Source: Microbacterium excoecariae
GTDB lineage: Bacteria > Actinomycetota > Actinomycetes > Actinomycetales > Microbacteriaceae
Direction of reading: 5' to 3'
Length of the DNA: 64,000 bases
Assembly (NCBI RefSeq): GCF_011326725.1
Contig: NZ_JAANCO010000002.1
Span: 231,376-295,375 of the forward strand
Under the pieces are notes generated by a model. The model saw nothing but the letters and a program-made list of their open reading frames with translations, searched no databases and was not told the origin of the DNA. Position numbers and translations under genes: made by a program. Below are positions 43,590 through 52,868 of the stretch, in pieces (position 1 is the stretch's first letter; every line of letters starts with the position of its first letter).

Positions 43590-45167
43590 TCACCCCGATG
43601 GCGGCGGCGGGCCATCGCGGTCGCCGCCTCGGCGGCGTTGGCCGGGCGCGCCGTCGACGTCGCCGTCGTTGGGGACAAAGGCGACGCGGCGGGGTGGGGG
43701 ATCCGCGATGGAGGCGCCGGTCGGTGAGGTCCAGGTGAGGTGGCCGCCCGGACCCTGCGACACGTGCCATTCGGTGGCGTGCTTGAGCGTGTGATGCCGC
43801 TTGCAGAGGCAGGCGAGGTTCGTCAGGCTCGTGGGGCCGCCGCGCGCGTGGTCGATCGTATGGTCGATGTCGCAGCGCCTCGCGGGCTGGCGGCACCCGG
43901 GAAACCGGCAATGCTGGTCGCGCGCCCGCAGGTGGCGCTGCTGCGCCGCGGTTGGCGTGTACCGGTCGGTGGCGACCACCGTGCCGGTGACGGGATCCGT
44001 CAGGAGCCGGTCCCACCCCGTCGCGCCGCCGGCGAGGCGGCGGGCCGAATCCGGATCCACGAGGCAGGCCCCATCGAGGTCTGCGCTCGTGGAGGTCGCG
44101 CCCGTGATTGTCGTGACGGGGATCGTGACCTGCACATGCGCGCGGATCGCGCCGAGCCCGCCCGGGGCCGTGTCGGTCGCGTGGTCGAGGCCGGGCGTGC
44201 CGCTGAGCAGCATGTCGAGCGCGAGGTCCGCGCGGGTCTGCGCGAGCGTGCGCTCGTCGGAGATCGGGGCGGGCGGTGACTCGCCAGGAGGGGCCGGCGG
44301 GGCGTCGCGGCGCGCGGCGCCCGACGTCGGCTGCGCGGCCGGGCCCGCCGGTGCGGCCAGGTCGTGGCGTGAGGTCGTGCGTTCCTGCGCAGCGTGGCTC
44401 TGCTGCGCGGCCGGGCCCGCCAGCCCGGTCTGGCCCCGCTGCGCTGCGCGGCGCTCCTGTGCGGCCCGGCGCTCCCGCGTGGCCTTGGCCTCGCGCGCGG
44501 CGCGGGCGGCGTCGTCGCGGAGGACCCGGGCCTGGCGGGTGATGCGGTCGAACACCCCGTGGATCTCCGCCGACGGCCCGATGATGCCGAGCATCGATGC
44601 GCCCTGGTCGTAGTCCTCCACGAACACGCGTCGGGATCCGGCCGCGTGCTCGCGTTGCTGCGGCGGGGTCAGTGGCGCGAGGCGTTCCGCGGCCTGGCGG
44701 GCGTAGGTGCGCGTGGCGTGCGGGGTGGTATGTCGGGCGACGCCGAGGGTGTCGCCCTCGAACGCGGCGCGCTCCTCCGGATCGGTGAGGCGCACCCCGG
44801 CCGACGCGATCGTCTCGGCGTGCTCCGCGTGAATCTCGCCGGCCGCCAGCGCCTTGTGTGTCTCGGGGAAGGACGTGACGAGGAAGTGCGCGGCCCCGAG
44901 CTCGTTCTGCACCGTGCGATCGGTCGCGCGCGTTTGGGCCGCGATGTCGGCCGCCATCGACCGCAGCGGCATCTGTCGCTCCTTCATCGTTGCGCCCGCG
45001 AGGCGCTCGGTCTGCGCGCGCGTGATGGAGTATGCCTCGGCCATGAGGGCCGCCCGGGCCCCGCGGATCCGCGCCTCTCGCTCTGAAAGGACGGCGAGGC
45101 GCGAGATGATGCGCTCCGCCCGCGCGATCTCGTCGCGCGTTGCGACCGACGCCAGTAGTTCGCTCAT
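43590..45167 (-). CDS. DUF222/HNH endonuclease domain protein (13E12-like)
   Basis: A 525-residue protein of the multicopy actinobacterial DUF222-HNH family. A helical DUF222 region (~1-330) contains an Ala/Arg/Gln-rich low-complexity insert (~235-310, ERRAAQ repeats). The C-terminal HNH fold is CRFPGCRQPARRCDIDHT then TSLTNLACLCKRHHTLKH, with zinc cysteines and catalytic histidines intact. The ATG at 45167 follows GGGGAAGAA. These proteins often sit near repeats and genome rearrangements; the biological role is unclear. Confidence 0.88.
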   Translation of the reverse strand: MSELLASVATRDEIARAERIISRLAVLSEREARIRGARAALMAEAYSITRAQTERLAGATMKERQMPLRSMAADIAAQTRATDRTVQNELGAAHFLVTSFPETHKALAAGEIHAEHAETIASAGVRLTDPEERAAFEGDTLGVARHTTPHATRTYARQAAERLAPLTPPQQREHAAGSRRVFVEDYDQGASMLGIIGPSAEIHGVFDRITRQARVLRDDAARAAREAKATRERRAAQERRAAQRGQTGLAGPAAQQSHAAQERTTSRHDLAAPAGPAAQPTSGAARRDAPPAPPGESPPAPISDERTLAQTRADLALDMLLSGTPGLDHATDTAPGGLGAIRAHVQVTIPVTTITGATSTSADLDGACLVDPDSARRLAGGATGWDRLLTDPVTGTVVATDRYTPTAAQQRHLRARDQHCRFPGCRQPARRCDIDHTIDHARGGPTSLTNLACLCKRHHTLKHATEWHVSQGPGGHLTWTSPTGASIADPPPRRVAFVPNDGDVDGAPGQRRRGGDRDGPPPPSG

Positions 45168-45529
45168 TTCTTCCCCGCCTCCTCTCGATTCGTGCCTCCA
45201 GATTAGAACAGAGGTACGACATTTGAGGGAGGGTGAATGCCCGATGGGAGAACTTTTTGGATCTTGGGTTGTGGACAAAGTCGCGGAGACGCGGGGCTTA
45301 TGCGCGCCGCCTCTTCGCCGCTGCGGTGCGGGGCCGGCGCGGCGCGCACCGGATCCCGGACCGCTTTCCGCGCGACGCCAACCGGTGTTGCGCGCTGCGC
45401 GGCCTCGCCCGCCACGAGGGTGAGATGGGACCCGTCGTGTACCGGCACGCCCTGGATCCCGTACCCGCGGCCGTACGCGCCGCGGATCCCGCCACCCTCG
45501 GCCCCGCGCCCCACACCCGCCCACGCCGC

Positions 45530-45566
45530 AGGGGCCCGGCCCACCGCGAGGGTGAGCCGGGCCCCT
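45530..45566. terminator. Outer hairpin of a duplicated terminator
   Basis: AGGGGCCCGGC and GCCGGGCCCCT are a perfect 11-bp stem with a 15-base loop. The same hairpin, slightly changed, recurs 83 bases further right, so this copy arose by local duplication. Confidence 0.6.
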
Positions 45567-45614
45567 GGACCCGCAGGCGCGCCCCGCTACACGGTCCGCG
45601 CCCGCACGCCGCAA

Positions 45615-45647
45615 GGGCCCGGCCCACCTCGAGAGTGGACCGGGCCC
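45615..45647 (-). terminator. Terminator next to the alpha/beta hydrolase gene
   Basis: GGGCCCGG and CCGGGCCC form an 8-bp stem, extended by CCAC/GTGG after one mismatch. It lies 24 bases beyond the stop of the minus-strand hydrolase gene and is the likely transcript end. No T-tract is present. Confidence 0.6.
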
Positions 45648-45671
45648 CGGCGCATGACTAACCGCAGCCCG

Positions 45672-48600
45672 CTACACGGTCCGCGTCCGGCGGCGCACCA
45701 GCACGAGGGCCGCGCCCGCGAGCAGCGCGAAGGCGCCGAGCCCGGCGAGGAGGACCCACGGGGATCCGCCCGTCGCGAGCAGGTCGCCCGGCTCGGTCAC
45801 CTCGAGCGGCGCGGAGGCCAGCTCGTCGGATCCCGACAGCGCGACGATCGTGTGGTCCCCGGCCGGGGTGCCCGCCGGGATCGTGACGGCGACCTCGAAG
45901 GCCCCCGACGCGTCGGTCGTGACCGTCGCGATCACCTGCGGCGTCGAGTGCAGCTCGATCGTGAGGTCGGCGCCCGCGGCGAAGCCGGATCCGTCGATCG
46001 TCACGGATCCGCCCGCCGCCACGCGCGAGGCCGACAGCGCGAGCGCGGGGCCCGCGGCCTCGTCGTCGGACCCGGAATCCCCGGATCCGTCCGACCCGCC
46101 CGCGGACGACCCGCCCGCGGACGCCCCATCCGCGGAGGCCCCACCCGAAGCGGCCCCGTCCGAACCGCCCGACGAGGTTCCGTCAGATCCGCCCGAGGCA
46201 CCCGACGCACCCCCGTCCGCGTCGGAACCGGACCCGGAGCCCGCCACCGACACGACGAGCGCCTCGGACTCGGTCTGCTGACCGGCCGCGTCGGTGACGA
46301 CGGCGGTCAGCGCGACCTCGGTGCCTGCGTCGGCCTCGGTCGCCGCCCACGCGAAGCGGTACGGCGACGCGGTGCTGCTGCCGACGAGCTCCCCGTCCGC
46401 GTAGAGCGCGACGGAGGAGACGGCGAAGTCGTCGCGCGCCCGCACGAGCGGCGCGATCTCGTCGCCCGGCGAGAGCACGAGGCCCGCGCCCGGGTCGACG
46501 ATCGCGGCCGTTGGCGCCGCGTCCGCGACGGGCACGACGCCCGCGTCCCCGCCCTCGGCGACGACGCCCGAGACCTCGACGTCCGGCGCCTCGACGAGCG
46601 AGACGCCCTCGGTGACGCGGCTGTCGCGCACGAAGCCACCGACGCCCTGCGTGAAGGTGACGGACCCCTCCACTGCGGTGTTCGAGACGTACCCGAGCTG
46701 GCGGATACCGGCCGGGGCGTCGTTCGCGGGGTCGCCGTCGGCGCCGCGGCCGCCGTCGAAGAGCACGCCGCCCGCGACCGTGCTGCGCGCGATCGTCAGC
46801 TCGGTCTCGACGGTGCCGGATCCGGCGCCCTGCAGGTGGTTCGTCTTCACGACGCCCCAGCCGTGCGGCCCGGCGGCCTCGATGGGCCCGACGACCGATT
46901 CCGAGACGCGGCCCGCCGTGTTGAGGTAGGCGACGCCGGCCTCGGCGGCGACGGATCCGCTCGTCACCGTCACGCCCGAGATCTCGACGAAGAGCTCGTT
47001 CGTGTCGGTGGATCCGAGCGATTGCCGCGACACGGTGACGACGTTGCCGCCGCCGTCGCGGAGGAACGGCGTCGACCCCGCGAGGGTCTCGAGGCTCTGG
47101 TCGGGCATGATCGTGACCTTGTCGGCGCCCGCGCCCTTGATCTTCAGGGGCTTGGCGATCGTCAGGCCGTTCATCGCGCCGTCGGCGACGGGCACGCGGG
47201 GGCTGGCGACGGGGGTCGAGGACTCCTCGTACGTTCCCTCGCACACGACGATCGTGTCCCACGGCGACGCGTAGTCCACGGCCTCCTGGATGCTCGAGAA
47301 GTTCGCGTTCGGGCACTGCAGCAGGTCGTCGTCGACGACCCACGTGACGTTCGAGGCGGCGTCCGCCACGGTGTCGGGCAGCGTCAGCTCGCCCGGCGTG
47401 ACGTCCGTCTCCTCCAGGAAGGCGGCCGGATCCGGGCCCTCCGCCGGCGCGCCGAAGCCCGCGCCCGCGTTCGGCGTCGTGCCGTCGGAGAGGATGAGCG
47501 GATCCGCTGTCGCCGCCTCCTGGAAGCGCAGGTCGGCGAGCTGGATGGATCCGGAGGCGGGCATGCCGTCCGTGCCGAAGCGCAGCTCGACCGAGGCGAG
47601 GGACGACACGTCGACCCCCGCGAACTCGGTCAGGGGCACGCGGATCTGCTCGAGCACGACGTGCGTGTGGCGGGTCTTGTCGCCCGTCGACATGTGGAGC
47701 GCGTTGCCCCACCGCTCGTCGCCCGCCGCGACCGCCGCGCTGGCGCCCGTCGTGTCGGTCAGGACGATCTCGAAGTCCTGCGTCGAGGCCGCCGGATCCC
47801 ACATCACCGCGCTCTGCGGCTCGCCCGGCTCGCGCGAGACGTACCCGGGGTTGCGGGGGTCGAAGAAGTTCACGTCGGCGCTCAGGGCGAGCGCCGTCAT
47901 GCCCGAGACGTCCTTCGACGCGTCGGGGATCTCGGCCGTCAGGGTCGCGGCCTGCCCCTCCTCCCACGCGAGGGCCAGCTGGCGGCCGTACGAGTGGTTG
48001 ATGGGGGAGTTCTCGCGCGTGCCGTCCTGGCCGCCGACGGCGCTCGCCGCGGGCAGCGGGCATGCCTTCTCGGCCGAGGGGTTCCCGTCGATGCCGAGGA
48101 TGCCGGGCGCGAACTGGTCGGGCTCGGGGTTGCACCAGTCGTAGCCCATCGTGCTCTCGGGCACGGGGGTCACGCCGCCGTCGGCGAGGTACGGGTTCGC
48201 GAACCCGGATCCGCTGAGGGATCCGCCGAGCGCGTTGAGCGTGAGGGGGTTCTCCACCTCGGGGCGGATGACGTCGATGCGCTCGCTCGCCGGGGCGAAG
48301 TACGTCGTCGAGACGCGCTCGGCGCAGTCGATGGCCGCGTCGCCCGCCGTGATGTCGGGGCAGGCGGAGGCCGGGATCTGGAGGTGGGAATCGGTGGTCG
48401 ACAGCTCGCCCGTCATGTATGGCTCGAACGCGCCCTCGCCGCCGACGTAGCGGCGGAAGAACGCCGACATCGTCGCGAGGCCCAGCGTCTCCTGCGCGCC
48501 CATGCGGTCGGCGTCGCCCGAGATCTTCGTGTTGACCTCGGGGTTGTAGGTGTCGCTGTTGTCGATGAGGTACGAGAACGGGTCATAGCTGGCCGCGCCC

Positions 48601-49685
48601 GACAGGCGCAGGTTGTTCTCCGACACGGCGCGGTCGTTCGTCGGCCGGCTGTCGCCGCACGCCGCGTCGCCGCTCGTCGTGCCATCCTGGCCGTCGGCGA
48701 ACCACACGGAGTTGTACCAGTTGTGGTTCGCGCCGAGGTGCGAGACCTGGATCGAGGGGAAGGGGTTCTCGCCGTTGACGTACTGGCTGCGCTCGAAGAA
48801 GCGCGCGCCCTGGAGGTTCGACACGTCGCCGTCGCACCAGGGGAGGATCGTCATGAACGGCGTGCCGTAGGGCGCCTTGCGCTCATAGTCGACCGGCGCG
48901 AGCGCGATGACGCCGCGGAGCGGGTAGCGCGGCCCGTCGGTGCGCGTGCGGTTGTAGTCGATGAAGCTCGTGACGGCGTCGCCGCCGCGCGAGTGCCCCA
49001 TGAGGCCGATGCGCGTCATGTCGAGCTCGCCGGCGAGGGTGTCGCCGATCGTCGTGTGCTCGTCCTCCGGCAGCCCGCCCGGCTCGTTCGCCGCGCTCAG
49101 GGCGTCGAGGGTCGCCGCGATGAGGAGCCGGCGCTGGTGCATGCCCTTGCCGCTGGATCCGTCCTGGCGCATCATCAGCTGGTCCTGCGAGACGGAGAAG
49201 ACCGTGTAGCCCCAGCTGGCGAGGTTCTCGCCGAGGTAGGCGTAGCCGGCCTCGTTGCGCTTGAACTCGCCGCACGTGAGCTCGGCGTTGTTGGTGCCCG
49301 CGTCGCAGGAGGAGTGGTTGCCGTGCACGAGGACGATGACGGGCGAGGGCTCCGCGCGATCGGCGGGGGAGTACAGCGCGCCCCGGATCTCGATGGTCTC
49401 GGCGGCCTGCGCGGTGCCGGGCGTCGGCGCGTCGCCGCTCGAGTTCGGCTCCTGGAGCTCCACGGTGCCGAGCTTGGTCTCCTGAATCGTCTCGGGCGCG
49501 TAGGGCCCGCGGTCGAGCGGATCCGGCAGGGACCCCTCGTCGAGCGCCGCGGCGACGGGATCCGCCGTCACCGCCACGGGGGTCGTCGGGGTCGTCGCCA
49601 TCGCCGGTGCTGCGGGGAGCAGCAGTGCGGCGAGGACGGGGAGCGTGGCAAGCGCGCGCCAGCGCGCGAAGCCGGATGCCTTCAC
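45672..49685 (-). CDS. Giant secreted alpha/beta hydrolase with LAxTG wall anchor
   Basis: A 1337-residue exported protein. The signal ends near PAMA (residue 30). An alpha/beta hydrolase domain spans ~90-500, with VLVHGNHSSC as the oxyanion region and GHSRGGD giving the nucleophile Ser at about 232. A beta-sandwich follows (~590-740). A pectate-lyase-like beta-helix (~790-960) begins SSIQEAVDYASPWDTIVV. An Ig-like domain, a Gly/Ser/Ala linker (~1145-1200) and a last Ig-like domain end in DLLATGGS, a membrane segment and RRRTRTV. This is a class E sortase type signal. GTG at 49685 has AGGAAGAGGA upstream. The substrate is unknown; a wall or host polysaccharide ester is one guess. Confidence 0.83.
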   Translation of the reverse strand: MKASGFARWRALATLPVLAALLLPAAPAMATTPTTPVAVTADPVAAALDEGSLPDPLDRGPYAPETIQETKLGTVELQEPNSSGDAPTPGTAQAAETIEIRGALYSPADRAEPSPVIVLVHGNHSSCDAGTNNAELTCGEFKRNEAGYAYLGENLASWGYTVFSVSQDQLMMRQDGSSGKGMHQRRLLIAATLDALSAANEPGGLPEDEHTTIGDTLAGELDMTRIGLMGHSRGGDAVTSFIDYNRTRTDGPRYPLRGVIALAPVDYERKAPYGTPFMTILPWCDGDVSNLQGARFFERSQYVNGENPFPSIQVSHLGANHNWYNSVWFADGQDGTTSGDAACGDSRPTNDRAVSENNLRLSGAASYDPFSYLIDNSDTYNPEVNTKISGDADRMGAQETLGLATMSAFFRRYVGGEGAFEPYMTGELSTTDSHLQIPASACPDITAGDAAIDCAERVSTTYFAPASERIDVIRPEVENPLTLNALGGSLSGSGFANPYLADGGVTPVPESTMGYDWCNPEPDQFAPGILGIDGNPSAEKACPLPAASAVGGQDGTRENSPINHSYGRQLALAWEEGQAATLTAEIPDASKDVSGMTALALSADVNFFDPRNPGYVSREPGEPQSAVMWDPAASTQDFEIVLTDTTGASAAVAAGDERWGNALHMSTGDKTRHTHVVLEQIRVPLTEFAGVDVSSLASVELRFGTDGMPASGSIQLADLRFQEAATADPLILSDGTTPNAGAGFGAPAEGPDPAAFLEETDVTPGELTLPDTVADAASNVTWVVDDDLLQCPNANFSSIQEAVDYASPWDTIVVCEGTYEESSTPVASPRVPVADGAMNGLTIAKPLKIKGAGADKVTIMPDQSLETLAGSTPFLRDGGGNVVTVSRQSLGSTDTNELFVEISGVTVTSGSVAAEAGVAYLNTAGRVSESVVGPIEAAGPHGWGVVKTNHLQGAGSGTVETELTIARSTVAGGVLFDGGRGADGDPANDAPAGIRQLGYVSNTAVEGSVTFTQGVGGFVRDSRVTEGVSLVEAPDVEVSGVVAEGGDAGVVPVADAAPTAAIVDPGAGLVLSPGDEIAPLVRARDDFAVSSVALYADGELVGSSTASPYRFAWAATEADAGTEVALTAVVTDAAGQQTESEALVVSVAGSGSGSDADGGASGASGGSDGTSSGGSDGAASGGASADGASAGGSSAGGSDGSGDSGSDDEAAGPALALSASRVAAGGSVTIDGSGFAAGADLTIELHSTPQVIATVTTDASGAFEVAVTIPAGTPAGDHTIVALSGSDELASAPLEVTEPGDLLATGGSPWVLLAGLGAFALLAGAALVLVRRRTRTV

Positions 49686-49858
49686 GGCGGTCCTCTTCCT
49701 CGGGGTGGGTGGGGTGCACCCGTCCCGTGGAGCAGGGCGTGGGTGCGCTCTCAACCTAGGGACGCCGTGTTTCCCCCGATGAGGACGCTGTGTTTCGGCT
49801 ATGTGAATGATGTGCCTCGCCTCACTGTGGGCTCACCCCACCCCTATGCCCCCTCCCC

Positions 49859-49885
49859 ATTATCTGATAGAAATTATCCGGATAA
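49859..49885. promoter_or_regulatory. Palindromic AT-rich sites in divergent promoter
   Basis: TTATCCGGATAA at 49874-49885 is a perfect 12-base palindrome, with a similar TTATCTGATAG at about 49860-49870. They sit 50 bases upstream of the aerolysin-like gene and 190 bases from the divergent hydrolase gene, in the only AT-rich patch of the 249-base gap. A regulator could control both genes here. Confidence 0.45.
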
Positions 49886-49934
49886 CTCGAGTGGGCACGC
49901 GGCCCCTCGACCGCCGAACGGAGGAACGGATCCG

Positions 49935-52790
49935 ATGACAGCTCGCCGACCCGCGGCCCGCGCGCCGCTCCCACACGCGCTGCGGCTCGCCGCGGCCGCG
50001 TGCCTGACCCTCGCTCTCGCGCTCGGCGCCCTCGCGGCCGCCCCGCCCGCCGAAGCAGCAACACCCGCCGCCGAAGCCGACGCAGGAGCAACAGCCGCGA
50101 CAGTTGTCCCCGCCCAGCACATGGAGGTCAAGTCGAAGGAGATGACGGACGACCCGACGCAGGCCGACCGCCACCCGACGGCCTCCATGCGCGTGATGAA
50201 CCCGGGGGACGCGAGCCGGTACGTGCAGATCGTGCTCGGCAACGGCCAGTGCCTCACCGAGCAGTGGACGTATAACAACCCCGGATCCTGGGGCGACCGG
50301 ATCCGCGACCAGATCGGCCAGACCTGCTCGGCCGTGAACACGCGCCAGCAGTTCATGATCGCGCCGCTCGCGGACGAGCCGGTCGGTACGAGCGACCCGG
50401 GCGCGCACCAGTTCCGGATCGTCAGCGTCACGAGCGGGAAGTGCTTCTTCAGCCGCGTGAACGGGCTCGCGGGCTACGGGAACATGGAGGCGTGGGATCC
50501 GCGGGCCGCGAACAAGCCCGCCCGCGGCTTCATCGAGTGCGGCAAGGACCACTACCTGCGCCCCAACGCGATCGGCGTGCCCGACGCGGTGACCGAGTGG
50601 ATCCACCCCGAGGCGCAGTCGTTCGGCGTATACAACGACGCCCGCGACTCCACCGGCGTGTGGCAGCACTGGTCGTGGCTCGTGGACCGCTCCTTCGAGC
50701 AGGGCGCCTTCGACTGCGCGAACGGCAACGGCGCGACGTGCCTCGTGCGCCTGCCCGGCAGTACCGAGTGGCTCTCGCCGAGCGATTCCGCGGTCGTGGC
50801 GAGCGGCGTGCAGTCGGAGCGCCTGCTGGGGTGCGGATCCGCGACGACGAGCGGATCCCCCACCTGGCACAACGAGGGCGCCGCGGAGACGACGCACACG
50901 GTGAGCAGCTCGAGCACGACCAGCCACTCGCGGACGATCACCGACACGCACAAGACCTCGGTCTCGGCCAGCGCCAAGGGCGGCGTGAAGGACGTCTGGG
51001 AGGTGGGCGGATCCGTGAGCTACGAGTGGGGCGGATCCACCGCGACCACCGAGAGCGGATCGGTGACGCAGGAGGCCGAGGACGAGATCTCCGTGCCCGG
51101 CTACGGCTACTTCATGTACGCGTGGACGGGCACGGTCTACACGCTCGAGGGCGACTGGCGGTTCGGGATCCGCGGCGCGGACGACGGATACATCTCGCAC
51201 GTCTCCTCCACGTACCCCGCGAGCCTCGGCGGCGAGGCGACGCAGGTGGTGTCGCCGACGGTGACGACAACGAAGAAGTCGTGCTTCGCGGGCGCGAAGG
51301 CGACGAACGACGTCCAGCCGCAGCTCGCGGCCTCCGCCGAGCAGTGCACCGCGGGGACCCCGGAGGCGCCGGCGGCGACCGTCGGCACGGTCGTCGTCGC
51401 CTGCCCGGGCGAGTGGGACATTCCCCCGGTCGTCGACCCGGACGGATCCCGCGAGCCCGTCTGGGGGTACCAGTGGTACTACGTGGACGCGGAGGGCGAG
51501 CACATCGACATCCCGGGCGCGACGCGCTCGTCGTTCGTGCTGCAGGAGGAGTCCTTCCTCGACGCGCACCGCTTCCTCGGCGTGCGGGTGACGGAGCTCG
51601 GCGACGCGTACCGGCTGGAGTCGCTGCCGGAGGAGGCCGCCGCGAGCCTCAACCTGCACCCGGCCGCCGCGACCGCCGCCCCCGCGGCGGCGCCGCGGTA
51701 CGTGTCCGCCTCCTACGTCAGCGAGCTGCTCAGCACCGAGGTGGGCGCACCCATGAACCGCACGCTCATCGCCGACGCCGACGCGGCGGGCACCCCCGCG
51801 AGCGGCACGGGCGTCGACCTCGAGATCGTCACCGGCGCCCTGCCCTCGGGGATGCTCCTCGGGCCGGACGGGCGGATCCGCGGCGCCGCACTCGAGGCGG
51901 GCGAGTACGCCTTCACGGTGCGGAACCTCGCGGGGGCGCGCGAGGAGGTCGACTTCGCGCTCGTCGTGCACGGCGAGCCGGCCGACATCGCCGGCGGTTC
52001 GCCGGTCGACGGGGTGGTGGGCGAGGCGCTCGCCGCGGACCTCGCGACCACCGTGGCCGACGGCATGGACCTCGTCGTCACGGACGGCCTCCTGCCCGAC
52101 GGGCTCGCGCTGGACCCCGCCACCGGCCGCCTCGAGGGCACGCCCACCCACGTCGGGACGAGCGTCGTGACGGTCACGGACCAGGCGGATCCGTTCGCCG
52201 CCACTCACGAGGTGACGATCGCCGTGCGCTCGGCCCCGTCGCAGCTGGCGGCCCTGCCGCCCGCGGAGGCGACGGTCGGCGAGCCGCTCTTCGCCGAGGT
52301 AGCGGGATCCGCCGGGGCGGGCGCCGTGTTCGGCACCCTCGCGGAGGAGGCGGACCTCGGCGGCCTCTGGGTCGACGCGGCCACGGGCGCGCTCGCGGGC
52401 ACGCCGACGCGCGCGGGGGAGTACGCGGTCACCGTGACCGACATCACCCGCGCGGACGCGCCGAGCGAGGTCTACGCCGTGCGCGTGGCGGAGGCGCCCG
52501 ACGACGGCGGATCCGATGACGCGGACGGCGGATCCGGCGACGCCGAGGGCGGAACGGGCGACGTGGACTCCGGCGACGCGGGCGCGGACGGCGGATCCGG
52601 ATCCGTCGGCACCGACGGCGACGCGGCAGCGGGAGGATCCGACGGCGCGGGCGAGCCGGCCGCGGCCGACCTCCGCGCGACGGGCGCCGAGCCGTCCGCG
52701 ACGACGGTGCCGCTCGCGGTGGCGGCCGGCGCGCTGCTCATCGCGGGGCTCGTGGCGCTCCTCCTGGCGCGCGCCCGCCGCCGGTCGTAG
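49935..52790 (+). CDS. Secreted wall-anchored protein with aerolysin/ETX-MTX2-like segment
   Basis: A 951-residue exported protein. The signal peptide ends near AEAA (residue ~42). Residues ~55-240 look like a beta-trefoil or ricin-type lectin fold (NGQCLTEQW, SGKCFFSRVN, KDHYLRPN). Residues ~315-400 are Ser/Thr-rich alternating strands (TTSHSRTITDTHKTSVSAS, then WEVGGSVSYEWGGS and VPGYGYFMYAW), the pattern of the insertion hairpin of aerolysin-type pore formers. An Ig-like region, three He_PIG-type repeats (LPDGLALDPATGRLEGTP) and an acidic Gly/Ser/Asp linker follow. The end is DLRATGAE, a membrane segment and ARRRS. Start ATG at 49935. Toxin activity is an inference. Confidence 0.78.
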   Translation: MTARRPAARAPLPHALRLAAAACLTLALALGALAAAPPAEAATPAAEADAGATAATVVPAQHMEVKSKEMTDDPTQADRHPTASMRVMNPGDASRYVQIVLGNGQCLTEQWTYNNPGSWGDRIRDQIGQTCSAVNTRQQFMIAPLADEPVGTSDPGAHQFRIVSVTSGKCFFSRVNGLAGYGNMEAWDPRAANKPARGFIECGKDHYLRPNAIGVPDAVTEWIHPEAQSFGVYNDARDSTGVWQHWSWLVDRSFEQGAFDCANGNGATCLVRLPGSTEWLSPSDSAVVASGVQSERLLGCGSATTSGSPTWHNEGAAETTHTVSSSSTTSHSRTITDTHKTSVSASAKGGVKDVWEVGGSVSYEWGGSTATTESGSVTQEAEDEISVPGYGYFMYAWTGTVYTLEGDWRFGIRGADDGYISHVSSTYPASLGGEATQVVSPTVTTTKKSCFAGAKATNDVQPQLAASAEQCTAGTPEAPAATVGTVVVACPGEWDIPPVVDPDGSREPVWGYQWYYVDAEGEHIDIPGATRSSFVLQEESFLDAHRFLGVRVTELGDAYRLESLPEEAAASLNLHPAAATAAPAAAPRYVSASYVSELLSTEVGAPMNRTLIADADAAGTPASGTGVDLEIVTGALPSGMLLGPDGRIRGAALEAGEYAFTVRNLAGAREEVDFALVVHGEPADIAGGSPVDGVVGEALAADLATTVADGMDLVVTDGLLPDGLALDPATGRLEGTPTHVGTSVVTVTDQADPFAATHEVTIAVRSAPSQLAALPPAEATVGEPLFAEVAGSAGAGAVFGTLAEEADLGGLWVDAATGALAGTPTRAGEYAVTVTDITRADAPSEVYAVRVAEAPDDGGSDDADGGSGDAEGGTGDVDSGDAGADGGSGSVGTDGDAAAGGSDGAGEPAAADLRATGAEPSATTVPLAVAAGALLIAGLVALLLARARRRS

Positions 52791-52868
52791 CGGGACCAGC
52801 GGGGCGCGGGCGCACGCCGCCCGCGCCCCGCTGCGTCGTCAACACCTGTCGGCGTAGACTGCCCTCCC

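Larger units (their letters stand above)
45168..45671. other. Intergenic region with repeated hairpins
   Basis: No gene is supported here. The left part (45168-45300) is the AT-richer promoter region of the HNH gene. The right part carries two related hairpins and a duplicated copy of the 3' end of the neighbouring hydrolase gene (separate entries). Confidence 0.6.

Noticed and set aside
45203..45661. Several 100-140-codon frames in the gap before the hydrolase gene
   Set aside because: They overlap each other on both strands, run through hairpins and a duplicated gene tail, and have no start signals.
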